A DNA stretch of 51,870 nucleotides from Thermoanaerobacterales bacterium (GCA_030019475.1 JASEER010000015.1:1-51870); one strand, 5' to 3'; positions 17,628 through 25,677 are shown, numbered from the stretch's first letter. Translations and numbers: made by a program. Notes: generated from the letters alone by a model not told the origin.

Positions 17628-19022
17628 TTACTTGTCAATTGTGTAGCGCGAACGGTCGGCCTCGGCCACGTAAATCACCGCCGTATGCGGCTCGGCCTGC
17701 TGCAGGGCGATGGGGTAGCGCTGCACAACGCGGTTATCAATATATTTCACTTCGTAAGTGGTGATGACATAGCCGTCCCGGCCGGGATCGGCCACGCGCA
17801 TCTCCCCCTGCGGAAGGGAAGGATCGACCCGGAAGATGGTCTTCGGCTTCAGGACCCTTCTCTCGGTCTCCGTCCGGTAAACGATGTTCTCGCCCTGCTC
17901 CTCGTGGCCGAAGATCCCGACGTGAAGCTTGTTGTCGCGTATTTCGGCGGTGATCAGGATGGGGTGAGACCGGTCGTTGCGGAAGCGGAGGTCCAGCACG
18001 TCCTGGTAGATGGTCGCGTCCCGTCCCTGGGGGACGTAGGGCACCGGGCGGGAGTGGCCGGTACGTTTGGTGACCGGCAGTCCCGCCCCCAGGACGGCGT
18101 TGTAGAGGGTGGACGCCACCTGGCAGACGCCCCCGCCGTAGTCCCGGAGAAGCCCGTTGGAGGTGAAGAGCAGCGCCTTTTCATATCCGCGCTCGGGGGT
18201 GCGCGGGCCCAGGTGTTTGTTCAGGGAAAACTCCGCCCCCGGGGGCACATAGGCGTTGTTCAACAGCCGGGCGGCCAGGGTTAAGTTCTTCGTCCGGGGG
18301 ACGTCTTGCGGGTTGAAGGATGTGATGAAGTACCCCAGGCGGGCGTTGATGTCCCGCAGCTTGTCCGCCGTTAATTCAGGGGTGACGGGTGTCAGGGCGA
18401 GAGGCACCCGGTACCGGCGGGGGTCCAGCGCTTTTACCTCTTTGATGGTGCCCCTGGTGTCCAGCCGGCGCCCCACGGATTCCGGCAGGATGGTGATCCT
18501 GGCCTCGTCAAAGGCCAGCTGGGCGCTCTTCGGCTCGATCCGGCACTCACCGGCGATGCCCTCGAGGAAAGCCCGCAGCCGGCCTTCGTTAAAGCTGTGT
18601 TCAAGGGGCAGGTCGATGCCCACAAGGAGCAGGCGGAAAAAGGATGCGAGATGCTCCGGCTTCCGCAACTCCTTGCCGGCCCGCAGGGCCTCGTCGACCG
18701 CTCCCTCGTAATCCAGGCGCCAGTCCAGTTCACCGTATGACAGGGACCAGCTGTGCCCCTCGGGAGTGGACAAAAGGAGGCGGCTGTCGCGGCTGGGCTG
18801 GGGAATGTTGTTGCGCAGCGCCGCCAGAGCCTCCTCGCGGCCCAGTCCCCCGACGTTGACCCCGGCGACCCGGACGCCGTCAAGGATGACGTCCCCGTAG
18901 CGCCAGCGCAAAAAGGCCGTCGCCGCGGCGACGCTTACCAGGCACTGGACGAGGACAAGAAGGGAGACAAGGGCGACCAGGCGCCCCCCGGACAGTTGTA
19001 ATGGGAATCTTCCACTAGACAC
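17628..19022 (-). CDS. VanW-family protein with peptidoglycan-binding domain
   Basis: 464 residues. A single N-terminal membrane segment (VALVSLLVLVQCLVSVAAA) anchors it, then a putative peptidoglycan-binding-4 region (about residues 50-200), then the VanW domain (about 225-360) with NAYVPPGAEFSLNKHLGPRT and DYGGGVCQVASTLYNAVLGA. VanW proteins are common in Firmicutes cell walls; their reaction is unknown. The C-terminal end resembles a shortened G5-like strand (DNRVVQRYPIA). The GTG start overlaps the end of the PRC-barrel gene by 8 bases. Confidence 0.87.
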   Translation of the reverse strand: MSSGRFPLQLSGGRLVALVSLLVLVQCLVSVAAATAFLRWRYGDVILDGVRVAGVNVGGLGREEALAALRNNIPQPSRDSRLLLSTPEGHSWSLSYGELDWRLDYEGAVDEALRAGKELRKPEHLASFFRLLLVGIDLPLEHSFNEGRLRAFLEGIAGECRIEPKSAQLAFDEARITILPESVGRRLDTRGTIKEVKALDPRRYRVPLALTPVTPELTADKLRDINARLGYFITSFNPQDVPRTKNLTLAARLLNNAYVPPGAEFSLNKHLGPRTPERGYEKALLFTSNGLLRDYGGGVCQVASTLYNAVLGAGLPVTKRTGHSRPVPYVPQGRDATIYQDVLDLRFRNDRSHPILITAEIRDNKLHVGIFGHEEQGENIVYRTETERRVLKPKTIFRVDPSLPQGEMRVADPGRDGYVITTYEVKYIDNRVVQRYPIALQQAEPHTAVIYVAEADRSRYTIDK

Positions 19023-19749
19023 CGGTGTACAGGGCCAGGTCTACGTACTTGTCGTACTTGACGGCCTGATCGATGATCTCCTGGGTCACGGTGTCGCCCG
19101 CCTCGGCGATGACCGTTCCGTCATCCGCGGTGATGCGCTGCGCGACCTTCCGCCCCAGGAGGAGCTGTTTCTGCTGCTGTTCGAAGTACTGCAGGGGGTC
19201 GGACACCTTCGGTGCTTCGGACGGGGAGGGCTGAGGCCCGGCCTCCAGGTTATCGAAACCGGAGACCAGGATGCTGTCCAGGTCCTGGTCGACGACGACG
19301 AGGTCCCGGCCGTAGGTTACGACGTTGGCGGCGGGGACGACGCCGGCCGGGTTGCCCTGCCCGGAAAGGACGACCTCCAGGCCCATAAGGCGGCCGCTTT
19401 CTTCGTCGACGGCGTACTCGCTGATCACGCCCGTGATCTGTCCTTTACGGGTCATGACGCGGGTATCGATCAGGCGCACCTGCCGGTCAAGCAGGTTTAA
19501 GGCCTCCGGTACCGACGAAAGGGTCCTGGCCGCTTCCCCGCCGGCGACGGTAAGGGCGTCGGGGCCGATGCCTTCCAGGCTCGTAAAGGGCACCACGAGG
19601 CACTCCCGGAAGCCTCCGTCGCGGTCGACCGCCACGAAGTCCACCGTTCCGGTCGCCGGGTTGACCAGCAGCCCCTTGGCGCTCCCCAGGGTCGCTACCT
19701 CGCTGATGCTCAATACCGGCAGGCCGATGATCTCTCTGCTCTTACGCAT
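19015..19749 (-). CDS. PRC-barrel domain protein
   Basis: 244 residues. Two PRC-barrel units are visible: residues about 5-80 (GLPVLSISEVATLGSAKGLL) and about 88-165 (DTRVMTRKGQITGVISEYAV). A linker with Pro/Ser leads to an end segment, LLLGRKVAQRITADDGTVIA and AGDTVTQEIIDQAVKYDKYV. PRC barrels act in RNA processing (RimM) and photosynthetic reaction centres; in Firmicutes, sporulation proteins of the YlmC/YmxH type use them. No membrane segment. ATG 19749 with AAAGGAG. Coupled to VanW by overlap, suggesting a joint role. Confidence 0.8.
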   Translation of the reverse strand: MRKSREIIGLPVLSISEVATLGSAKGLLVNPATGTVDFVAVDRDGGFRECLVVPFTSLEGIGPDALTVAGGEAARTLSSVPEALNLLDRQVRLIDTRVMTRKGQITGVISEYAVDEESGRLMGLEVVLSGQGNPAGVVPAANVVTYGRDLVVVDQDLDSILVSGFDNLEAGPQPSPSEAPKVSDPLQYFEQQQKQLLLGRKVAQRITADDGTVIAEAGDTVTQEIIDQAVKYDKYVDLALYTGV

Positions 19750-19785
19750 TGGGGTATTCTCCTTTCGAGTTCTTATTTTCCAGGT

Positions 19786-20913
19786 CTAGGCCGCGGGAAC
19801 GGCCATTGCTTCCCGGAAGGCCAGGCCCTTAAGGTCCTCCGGCACGGAGGCGTAGGCCAGGTTCGGGGTGCCGCGGCGGGTCAGGAGCCGGTCAAGGCTC
19901 CGGCAGAAGGCCTCCTTCTGCCAGAGGATGGGGACCAGGGGGTGATCCGCGGCCTTCCGCATGGACAGGAAAGCGCTGATAAGCTCGGCGGCCAGGCGGT
20001 ACTGTCCCAGGTGCTGGTAGATGTCGCTCATCTGCGCCACGATGACCCACTCGAGAGCGGGCTCGGGGTGCAGGCGCAGCGCCTCGGTCAGGATGGTCAC
20101 GGCCCGGACGAAATCCCTTCTCCGGGCCGCCGCCAGGGCCCGGTTCACCAGGTCGCGCGGTGAGTCATCATCCCTCTCCTCGACGGCGGCCGCGGGTGCC
20201 GTATCAGCGGGTTCCTCCGCCACGGTATCCGCCGGGGTCTCCTCGGCCCCGGCCGGCATCTCTGCCGCTTCGCAGACGGCTTCCGCCGGGGGTTCTTGGG
20301 TTCCGGCGGGCTCGTCCGCCCCGGCCGGCATGTCCGCCTCGGCTTCATCAGCGGCTTCCGCCACCGCCTCTGTTGCAGCCGTCAAGGCGTCTCCGGCGGG
20401 GGACGGCAGCTCCTCCCGCGGAGTCCCCGCCGCCTCCCGGGCGGATTCCGGTACGGCCTCGGCCGTGGCCGTCAGCGGGCCGTCCACCCGGATTTCCGGG
20501 GCGGTCCGGGGTAGGACCTCCGCGGCACTGACGGCGAAGATCCCGGCCGGGCCTTCAACGGGTGCCGGCTGCGCTTCAACTCGTCCGTCAACTGCTTGAA
20601 CTTTTGCCGGGGGCAGGGCGGCGACGGCGGGCGCGGGGGGGAGAGCGAGGGGTGGGGACTGGATGCCGTCCGGCCTGGCGGTCCGGAGCCGCGTGAGGTA
20701 GCAGCAGGCGCCCAAGGCGATGAGAGGCGCGGTCCCCAGGTACAGGAGAACGGTCTTTACCGGGCCGAAGGAAAAAGCGGAGAAGGGGAAGAGCCCGGCG
20801 AGCACCAGGGCCGCCAGTCCGCTGACACCGGCCGTCCGCTGGTCGAAAAGACGACCGTTGATTTTAATAAACAGGATAGACAGCAGCCCCAGGACAACGA
20901 AATAGGCGAACAA
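19786..20913 (-). CDS. Membrane-anchored protein with Ala/Glu/Pro repeats and TPR-like end
   Basis: 375 residues. Two hydrophobic segments lie at about residues 3-17 and 28-70. Residues about 95-245 are low-complexity, rich in Ala, Glu and Pro, with imperfect repeats such as MPAGADEPAG / MPAGAEETPAD and EEPADT. The C-terminal about 110 residues look like TPR helices (ALAAARRRDFVRAVTILTEA, QMSDIYQHLGQYRLAAELIS). No family named. TTG start at 20913 behind GGGGGTG. First gene of the operon with the PRC-barrel, VanW and PHP genes. Confidence 0.65.
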   Translation of the reverse strand: MFAYFVVLGLLSILFIKINGRLFDQRTAGVSGLAALVLAGLFPFSAFSFGPVKTVLLYLGTAPLIALGACCYLTRLRTARPDGIQSPPLALPPAPAVAALPPAKVQAVDGRVEAQPAPVEGPAGIFAVSAAEVLPRTAPEIRVDGPLTATAEAVPESAREAAGTPREELPSPAGDALTAATEAVAEAADEAEADMPAGADEPAGTQEPPAEAVCEAAEMPAGAEETPADTVAEEPADTAPAAAVEERDDDSPRDLVNRALAAARRRDFVRAVTILTEALRLHPEPALEWVIVAQMSDIYQHLGQYRLAAELISAFLSMRKAADHPLVPILWQKEAFCRSLDRLLTRRGTPNLAYASVPEDLKGLAFREAMAVPAA

Positions 20914-20972
20914 GAAACTGCAGCACCCCCAACCCTACGATTACCGGACACAGGGCGCCATTATCAGACAAT

Positions 20973-21001
20973 ATTTTACACGCGAACGCCCGGTAGAACA
21001 A
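20973..21001 (-). promoter_or_regulatory. Promoter of the TPR/PRC/VanW/PHP operon
   Basis: On the minus strand TTGTTC (20996-21001) and TAAAAT (20973-20978) are separated by 17 bases, about 60 bases upstream of the TTG start. Reasonable sigma-A match. Confidence 0.45.
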
Positions 21002-21009
21002 GACAAATA

Positions 21010-21025
21010 TTGCCTTTAAAGGCAA
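21010..21025. promoter_or_regulatory. Perfect 16-bp palindrome, possible operator
   Basis: TTGCCTTTAAAGGCAA is a perfect palindrome lying eight bases upstream of the -35 box of the minus-strand promoter at 20973-21001. Position and symmetry fit a dimeric regulator site; the regulator is unknown. Confidence 0.4.
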
Positions 21026-21073
21026 GAGCTTTGAAGGGGTGGGGTATTGGCAAAAGACAGAACCCGACAGTTC

Positions 21074-21096
21074 TCCCCCCTTGTCGGAAAGGGGGA
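21074..21096 (+). terminator. Hairpin before the small membrane gene
   Basis: TCCCCCCTT (21074-21082) faces AAAGGGGGA (21088-21096) with loop GTCGG, followed by TTATTGTCT. It could terminate plus-strand readthrough or be a leader hairpin of the gene at 21147. Confidence 0.35.
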
Positions 21097-21146
21097 TTAT
21101 TGTCTATGGTAATTACAGGCAAGAAAACGGGAAGGGATGAGACCCC

Positions 21147-21461
21147 TTGCAGGTACCGCGCTGGTTGTTCTTGTTGACCGTAGCCGCCGCGTTGGTTCTC
21201 GGGCTGGAAGTCGAATACCACTGGCACGTCGTCGGGCCGATGGGGGCCGTGTTGGCCCGGGCCGCGGGGACGGCCTGGCTGCAGCAGATTTTCCTGGTGG
21301 CCGTGGGGGTGGTGGCGGGGCTGGCCGTCGGCTTGGTCCTGTTCAGTCGCCGGGCGGGAGTATCGCGGGAAGCAAACCCGCCCCGCTGGCCGGAGCCGCG
21401 GGGCGGGGAGATTGAACGTGAAGAACTGCGCCGGAAGATCCGGGCGAGCCGGGGAAGTTAG
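21147..21461 (+). CDS. Small membrane protein, unknown function
   Basis: 104 residues. Two hydrophobic segments: WLFLLTVAAALVLGLEV (about residues 6-22) and IFLVAVGVVAGLAVGLVLF (about 48-66). The polar C-terminal tail ends in charged helix REELRRKIRASRG, probably cytoplasmic. No family recognised. TTG start at 21147 after GGGAAGGGATGAG. Single gene converging with the YkgJ-type gene at 21472. Confidence 0.6.
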   Translation: MQVPRWLFLLTVAAALVLGLEVEYHWHVVGPMGAVLARAAGTAWLQQIFLVAVGVVAGLAVGLVLFSRRAGVSREANPPRWPEPRGGEIEREELRRKIRASRGS

Positions 21462-21471
21462 TAGACTGAGA

Positions 21472-22275
21472 CTACATCGGCAGCCCTTCGTCTCCGAAGG
21501 CCTCGTCCCGCAGGGCGATGGTCGTCTGGAGGTCGGGCCCGGCGGCCAGCCACTCGAGGCCGAACCGCAGTAACGCCACGTCCTCGGTCTTGATCCTCTC
21601 CACCGTCTCCGGCGGGGCGGGGAAGACCTCCAGGAAGCGCGAGTGGAAAACGAGCCGGCGGAAACGGTCCACATTGTAGCACACCGTGTAGAAGAGGCGC
21701 ACCAAGTGCTCGTCGAGGAGCGAAAAGCCCGTGAACTGTAAACGCCCCGGCAGTTCCCTGAACCCGGCCTCGACGGGGTCGTAGGCCGGCAGCCCCTGGT
21801 CCTCCATCCACTCCGCCACCGTCCATTCGCGGGACTCCAGCAGGCCCAGGCAGCGGGCCGGGTCGAAGTTGACCCGGTAGACGCCGTCCTCGGTCTGGTC
21901 CACCGGGGCCATGCGGCAGGACCAGGGTCGCGCTGCGTACACCCGGCATCCCTTGTCGGTCAGGAAGGGGCAGGTCTTCTTCTCGTTGTCCTGCATCCTG
22001 ATCTGGACCACCGGCAGGCCGCGCCCGGCGCGGTGCCGCAGGGTGTAGCGCGCCAGGAACTCGTCCGACGTCAGGTTGAGGGCCTGCTTCAACCGGATGA
22101 CGTCGTAAGGCGTCAGGTAGATATTGACGTCGCGGCAGCAGTCCCCGAAGCATTCCAACCCCGGGTGACAATGGAACTTGAACCTGCCGTCCGGGCCCAT
22201 CTCCTCCTTGAAGCCGAAACGCCTCCTGACGGGCTCTTCCTTTTGTTTGCCTTGTGCCGCTTGCGTTTGCGCCAT
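21472..22275 (-). CDS. YkgJ-type cysteine cluster protein
   Basis: 267 residues. The cysteine set is at CHPGLECFGDCCRDVNIYLT near residue 36-55, CPFLTDKGCRVYAARPWSC in the middle, and a later Cys in DPARCLG, the pattern of the UPF0153/YkgJ family (zinc or Fe-S binding suspected, function unknown). The C-terminal half is helical and carries extra sequence (GFSLLDEHLVRLFYTVCYNV). ATG 22275 lies 94 bases downstream of the methyltransferase gene in the same direction. Distinct from the shorter YkgJ-type protein at 13663. Confidence 0.82.
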   Translation of the reverse strand: MAQTQAAQGKQKEEPVRRRFGFKEEMGPDGRFKFHCHPGLECFGDCCRDVNIYLTPYDVIRLKQALNLTSDEFLARYTLRHRAGRGLPVVQIRMQDNEKKTCPFLTDKGCRVYAARPWSCRMAPVDQTEDGVYRVNFDPARCLGLLESREWTVAEWMEDQGLPAYDPVEAGFRELPGRLQFTGFSLLDEHLVRLFYTVCYNVDRFRRLVFHSRFLEVFPAPPETVERIKTEDVALLRFGLEWLAAGPDLQTTIALRDEAFGDEGLPM

Positions 22276-22369
22276 CGGGCAACACCTCGTCCTTTCTCTC
22301 TTGTGACTTTCCGCTCAAACCTCCTCTATTGTAGCTGATCGGTTGACGAACAGGCAAGTGGCGGCCGCG

Positions 22370-22963
22370 TCACGTGCGCCGGCCGGCGGCGATGAAGCGG
22401 TCGTTTCCGTCGAACACGGTCACGTCCCTAAAGCCTCCGGCGGTGAGCGCCGCCTCCAGCTCGGCCGCGGTCGGCAGCAGGTGATCCCTCACCGGCCCGC
22501 CGACAACCTCCCGGTGGAGGCGGTTGATCGCCTCCCGGCTCTCGGTGTGGCAAATGATCAGGTTTCCTCCGGGGACAAGCACCCGGCGCATTTCCGATAG
22601 GGCGGCCGGGATGTCGGGGAAATGGGGCAGGGCGCTGTAGCAGAAGACGGCGTCGAAGTGCCCGTCGGGGAAGGGCAGATCGGAGACGTCGGCCTCGACG
22701 AAGGTCGCCCGGGGGTCGAACCCCTTGGCCCGCGCGACGGTGAGCATGGCGGGGGCGAAGTCGACGCCGACGACCTCCCCCTCCTCCCCGACGGCGGCGA
22801 GCAGCAGCGGGGTCAGGACGCCGGTGCCGCAGCCGACGTCCAGCACGCGCGCCCCCGGCGGGGGACGATGCGCGGTGACGATTTCTTCGAGCCGGGCTAT
22901 GGTTTGAGGCGCAATCCGCTCGTCCCACCGGGCGGCCAGGCCGTTAAAGTAATCCCGTATCAT
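22370..22963 (-). CDS. Class I SAM-dependent methyltransferase
   Basis: 197 residues from ATG 22963 (MIRDYFNGLAARWDERI). SAM-binding motifs are VLDVGCGTGVLTPLLL, VVGVDFAPAML, ADVSDLPFPDGHFDAVFC and RRVLVPGGNLIICH, as in the Methyltransf_11/UbiE group. The substrate is unknown. The start overlaps the end of the permease gene by about 20 bases, so it is co-translated with the metal transporter. A partnership with metal homeostasis is suggested only by this linkage. Confidence 0.85.
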   Translation of the reverse strand: MIRDYFNGLAARWDERIAPQTIARLEEIVTAHRPPPGARVLDVGCGTGVLTPLLLAAVGEEGEVVGVDFAPAMLTVARAKGFDPRATFVEADVSDLPFPDGHFDAVFCYSALPHFPDIPAALSEMRRVLVPGGNLIICHTESREAINRLHREVVGGPVRDHLLPTAAELEAALTAGGFRDVTVFDGNDRFIAAGRRT

Positions 22964-23777
22964 TTCCGTTTGCCTCCGTTTCGTGGCGCTTGACCCGCCT
23001 CTTGGGCGAAAAGGCGGCGGCCAGCAGGAAGATAAGGGTCGAAACAACGACGATGGTCGCTCCGCCGGGCCAGTTCGCGTAATAGGCCAGGGCGAGCCCG
23101 GCCCAGCAGGAGAGGACGCCGAAGCCCGCGGCCAGGGCGAAGAGCCGGCGCAGGTCGTACGTCAGTTGATAGGCGGCGGCCGCCGGGTTGAGGATCAGGC
23201 TGTAGACCAAAAGACCTCCCACCGGCCGGAGGCCGGCGGCCACGGTGACCCCGGTCAAAAAGAGGAGGGCGTAGAAGATCCAGGTCGCCGGCAGGCCGAC
23301 GGCCAGGGCGACCTCCCGGTTGAAGAGCAGGGCCTGGATCTCCTTGAAGAAGAGGATCACCGTGCCGGTGACGAGGGTCGCGCCGACGGCCAGGACGGCC
23401 AGGTCGGACGGCGTGACGGCGAGGATGCTGCCCCACATCAGACCCAGGGCCGCGGTCTTCGGCCCCGGCATCAGGCCCATGAAAAGAAAGGCCAGGCCGA
23501 GCATCAGCGTGAAGACGATGCCCAGCGAGGTGTCCGGGTTGAACTCGCCGCGGTCGGCCAGGGGACCGATCGCCGCCGCCGCGGCCAGGCTGAAGACGAG
23601 GGTGCCGGCCAGCGGGTCGAGGCCGGCGAAGGCGGCGTGGGAGATGCAGACGCCGATGAAGGAGAGGTGCATGCCGACCACCAGCACCCCCACCAGGGAG
23701 CAGGCCGCCCCGCCGAGCAGCCCGGCCAGGAGGGCGTGCTGCATGAAATCGTAGCCGAGGACGCTCACCGGCAGCAC
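22944..23777 (-). CDS. Zinc/manganese-type ABC transporter permease
   Basis: 277 residues of the ZnuB/MntB (ABC-3) permease family with about eight spans. Family features: QHALLAGLLGGAACSLVGVLVVGMHLSFIGVCISHAAFAG near the start, GLMWGSILAVTPSDLAV, and GLRPVGGLLVYSLILNPAAAA. GTG start at 23777 overlaps the ATPase gene by 13 bases. The metal cannot be fixed from the permease alone. Confidence 0.9.
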   Translation of the reverse strand: MLPVSVLGYDFMQHALLAGLLGGAACSLVGVLVVGMHLSFIGVCISHAAFAGLDPLAGTLVFSLAAAAAIGPLADRGEFNPDTSLGIVFTLMLGLAFLFMGLMPGPKTAALGLMWGSILAVTPSDLAVLAVGATLVTGTVILFFKEIQALLFNREVALAVGLPATWIFYALLFLTGVTVAAGLRPVGGLLVYSLILNPAAAAYQLTYDLRRLFALAAGFGVLSCWAGLALAYYANWPGGATIVVVSTLIFLLAAAFSPKRRVKRHETEANGNDTGLL

Positions 23778-24541
23778 CCCCCGTAGACGGCGGTCAGGCG
23801 GGCCTCGGCCAGCGCCTCGGCCGGCGGGCCCAGGGCGGCCAGGCGGCCCCGGTGCAGGAGCGCCACGCGGTCGCAGTGGTCGAAGGTCGCCCGGGGATCG
23901 TGGGTGACCAGCAGCGTTGTCAGGCGGCGCTCCCGGTGGACCCGCACGAGCAGGGACATGATCTCCCGCTGCGAGCGCCAGTCCAGGGAGACGGTCGGCT
24001 CGTCCAGCAGCAGCACCCGCGGCTCCTGGGCCAGGGCGCGGGCGACGGCCACGCGCTGCTGTTCCCCGCCGGAGAGGTGCCCGAAGGGGCGATGCGCCAG
24101 GCGGGTCATCCCGACCAGCTCCAGGAGCTCGTCCACCACCCGCCGGTCCTCCGGGCCCGGACGGCGAAAGAGCCCGAGGCGGCCGTAGCGGCCGAGCATG
24201 ACCACCTCGCGCGTGCGGATCGGCGCCCGCGGATCGACGGCGCCGCCCTGCGGCACATAGCCGATCAGGCGGCGGAGGGCGGTCGCCCGGCGGTCGGCGC
24301 GGAAGTCCCTCCCCCGCCGGCCGGCCGCCAGGCGCAGTCCCAGCACGACGGCTTCGCCGCGGACCAGGCGGCCCAAGCCGTTCACCACCGTCAGGAGGGT
24401 GGTCTTGCCGGCGCCGTTCGGGCCGGCGACGCCCAGGAACTCCCCTTCGTATACGTCCAGGCTCACCCCGCGCAGGGCGACCTCCTCCCGGTAGGACACG
24501 ACCACCCCGCGCAGGCTGATCGCGACACGTTCCTGTCCCAT
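23765..24541 (-). CDS. Metal ABC transporter ATP-binding protein
   Basis: 258 residues. Walker A GPNGAGKTT, Q-loop VPQGGAVDPRAPI, signature LSGGEQQRVAVARALAQEP, Walker B VLLLDEPT and switch His in LLVTHDPRA are all intact, so it should be an active ATPase. The Q-loop region is typical of ZnuC/MntA-type subunits. An Arg-rich insertion (RRGRDFRADRRATALRR) precedes the Q-loop. Four bases separate it from the binding-protein gene. Confidence 0.92.
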   Translation of the reverse strand: MGQERVAISLRGVVVSYREEVALRGVSLDVYEGEFLGVAGPNGAGKTTLLTVVNGLGRLVRGEAVVLGLRLAAGRRGRDFRADRRATALRRLIGYVPQGGAVDPRAPIRTREVVMLGRYGRLGLFRRPGPEDRRVVDELLELVGMTRLAHRPFGHLSGGEQQRVAVARALAQEPRVLLLDEPTVSLDWRSQREIMSLLVRVHRERRLTTLLVTHDPRATFDHCDRVALLHRGRLAALGPPAEALAEARLTAVYGGCCR

Positions 24542-24545
24542 CGGC

Positions 24546-25430
24546 CTACTTTCCGATCGCTTCCAGCACCAGATCTACGTTCTTTCTCACGGCCTTCTCC
24601 CAGGTATCGGTGTCCGGCAGCCCGCCGGGGAAGTTCGAAAGGGTGACGTGTTCGGCGCCGAGTTCCTTCGCCATCCCGACCCCGGCCTCGTGCCCGCTCT
24701 GCAGGTTGTCAATGACCAGGGTCACGCCCTCCTGCCGCGCCTTGGCCAGCAGTTCCTCCATCTGCTGCGGCGTGGTGTCCTCGGGGCGGCCGTAGACGCC
24801 CACGACCGTGAAGCCCATCCATTTCACAAACCCGGCCTGCATGTCCGCGCACAGGACCTTGATGTCCTTGACCTCGGCCTGCTCCAGCCGGGCTTTCAGT
24901 TCCTGCCCTGTCCTCTGCACCGTATCCGCCAGCGCGGCGGAGGCAGCCCGGTAAGCTGCGGCGTTGGCCGGGTCGGCGGCCTCCAGGGCGGCGGTTATCC
25001 GCTCGATGGCCTGCGCCTGTACCGGCGGGGCCATCCAGTTGCCCTGGATGTCCAGGACCACCTTTTGCAGGGCGGGGTTGCCGGCCGAGCGGATGAGGCC
25101 GTCCGAGAACTTCTCGCCCTGCCAGTCGTGCAGCATAAAGAGCCTGGCGTCGGCCAGGGCCTTGAGGTCCCCCGGTTTGATGTCGAAGTGTCCCGGGCAG
25201 GAAGCCGGAGGGATGATGTTTGTCACCTGGACCCTGTCACCCCCTACAGCCTTGACGACGTCGGCGATCAGGGAGGTCGTGGTTACCACCTGCAGCTTCG
25301 GCTGCGCCGGGGGGGTAACGGCCGGGGCGCCCTGTTCGGGGGCCCGGGATGCGCAACCGGCGGCGCAAAACACCAGGGCCAGAAGTATAAAGAGCAATGC
25401 CGCGGGGCCGATTGGGACACGTTTACTCAC
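24546..25430 (-). CDS. Metal ABC transporter substrate-binding lipoprotein
   Basis: 294 residues of the cluster A-I (ZnuA/TroA) solute-binding family. Signal peptide with lipobox LVFCAAGC, lipidation at Cys26. Features include VVTTTSLIADVVKAVGGDRV, CPGHFDIKPGD (a metal His in the place of the usual HxxE region), ADARLFMLHDWQGEKF and VVGVYGRPEDTT. The His-rich loop typical of zinc-specific ZnuA is absent, so manganese, iron, zinc or nickel remain possible. The CPGH motif instead of a plain PHxYE motif is noteworthy. ATG 25430; SD AAGGAGG at 25442-25448. Confidence 0.88.
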   Translation of the reverse strand: MSKRVPIGPAALLFILLALVFCAAGCASRAPEQGAPAVTPPAQPKLQVVTTTSLIADVVKAVGGDRVQVTNIIPPASCPGHFDIKPGDLKALADARLFMLHDWQGEKFSDGLIRSAGNPALQKVVLDIQGNWMAPPVQAQAIERITAALEAADPANAAAYRAASAALADTVQRTGQELKARLEQAEVKDIKVLCADMQAGFVKWMGFTVVGVYGRPEDTTPQQMEELLAKARQEGVTLVIDNLQSGHEAGVGMAKELGAEHVTLSNFPGGLPDTDTWEKAVRKNVDLVLEAIGK

Positions 25431-25463
25431 CGATGGAATACCTCCTTATAGAATTGGTTGAGA

Positions 25464-25516
25464 TAAAAAAACCACGAAGACAAGCTTTGCTCCGGCAAAG
25501 CCTGACCTCCGTGGTT
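25464..25516 (-). terminator. Attenuator-like terminator in the metal ABC operon leader
   Basis: Read on the minus strand, AACCACG (25510-25516) pairs with CGTGGTT (25470-25476); an inner stem CAGGCTTTGC (25495-25504) pairs with GCAAAGCTTG (25481-25490) around CGGA; a run of seven T follows (25464-25470). It lies between promoter and ribosome site, only about 16 bases before the SD of the binding-protein gene, so transcription must pass it to express the operon. A leader segment GCGTGG further upstream could pair with CCACGG and compete. Confidence 0.8.
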
Positions 25517-25580
25517 TAATCCCGTAAGATTGCGGCGGATTCCAGGGCGGCTCCACGCCGTCCGTTATGTGCTTATGCCG

Positions 25581-25610
25581 ATTATAGACAAGCCGGACCC
25601 GGTTTGTAAA
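25581..25610 (-). promoter_or_regulatory. Sigma-A promoter of the metal ABC operon
   Basis: On the minus strand TTTACA (25605-25610), 18-base spacer, TATAAT (25581-25586). The start would fall near 25574, giving a leader of about 140 bases with the terminator at 25464-25516. Confidence 0.7.
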
Positions 25611-25677
25611 GGGGGAACCGAATTATTCGGCGCATTTTTGGCCACGATAACGACAAATGGAATGGGGAGGCGGGAGC

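Noticed and set aside
11917-21000. Second attachment site copying the ssrA 3' end
   Set aside because: I looked for repeats of GGTTCGACTCC and the adjacent acceptor sequence downstream and saw none, so integration at ssrA is not shown.
25431-25580. Assignment of the metal ABC leader to a known riboswitch class (cobalamin, Mn yybP-ykoY, NiCo)
   Set aside because: The conserved cores of those classes are not visible; I therefore report it only as an unclassified leader with terminator.
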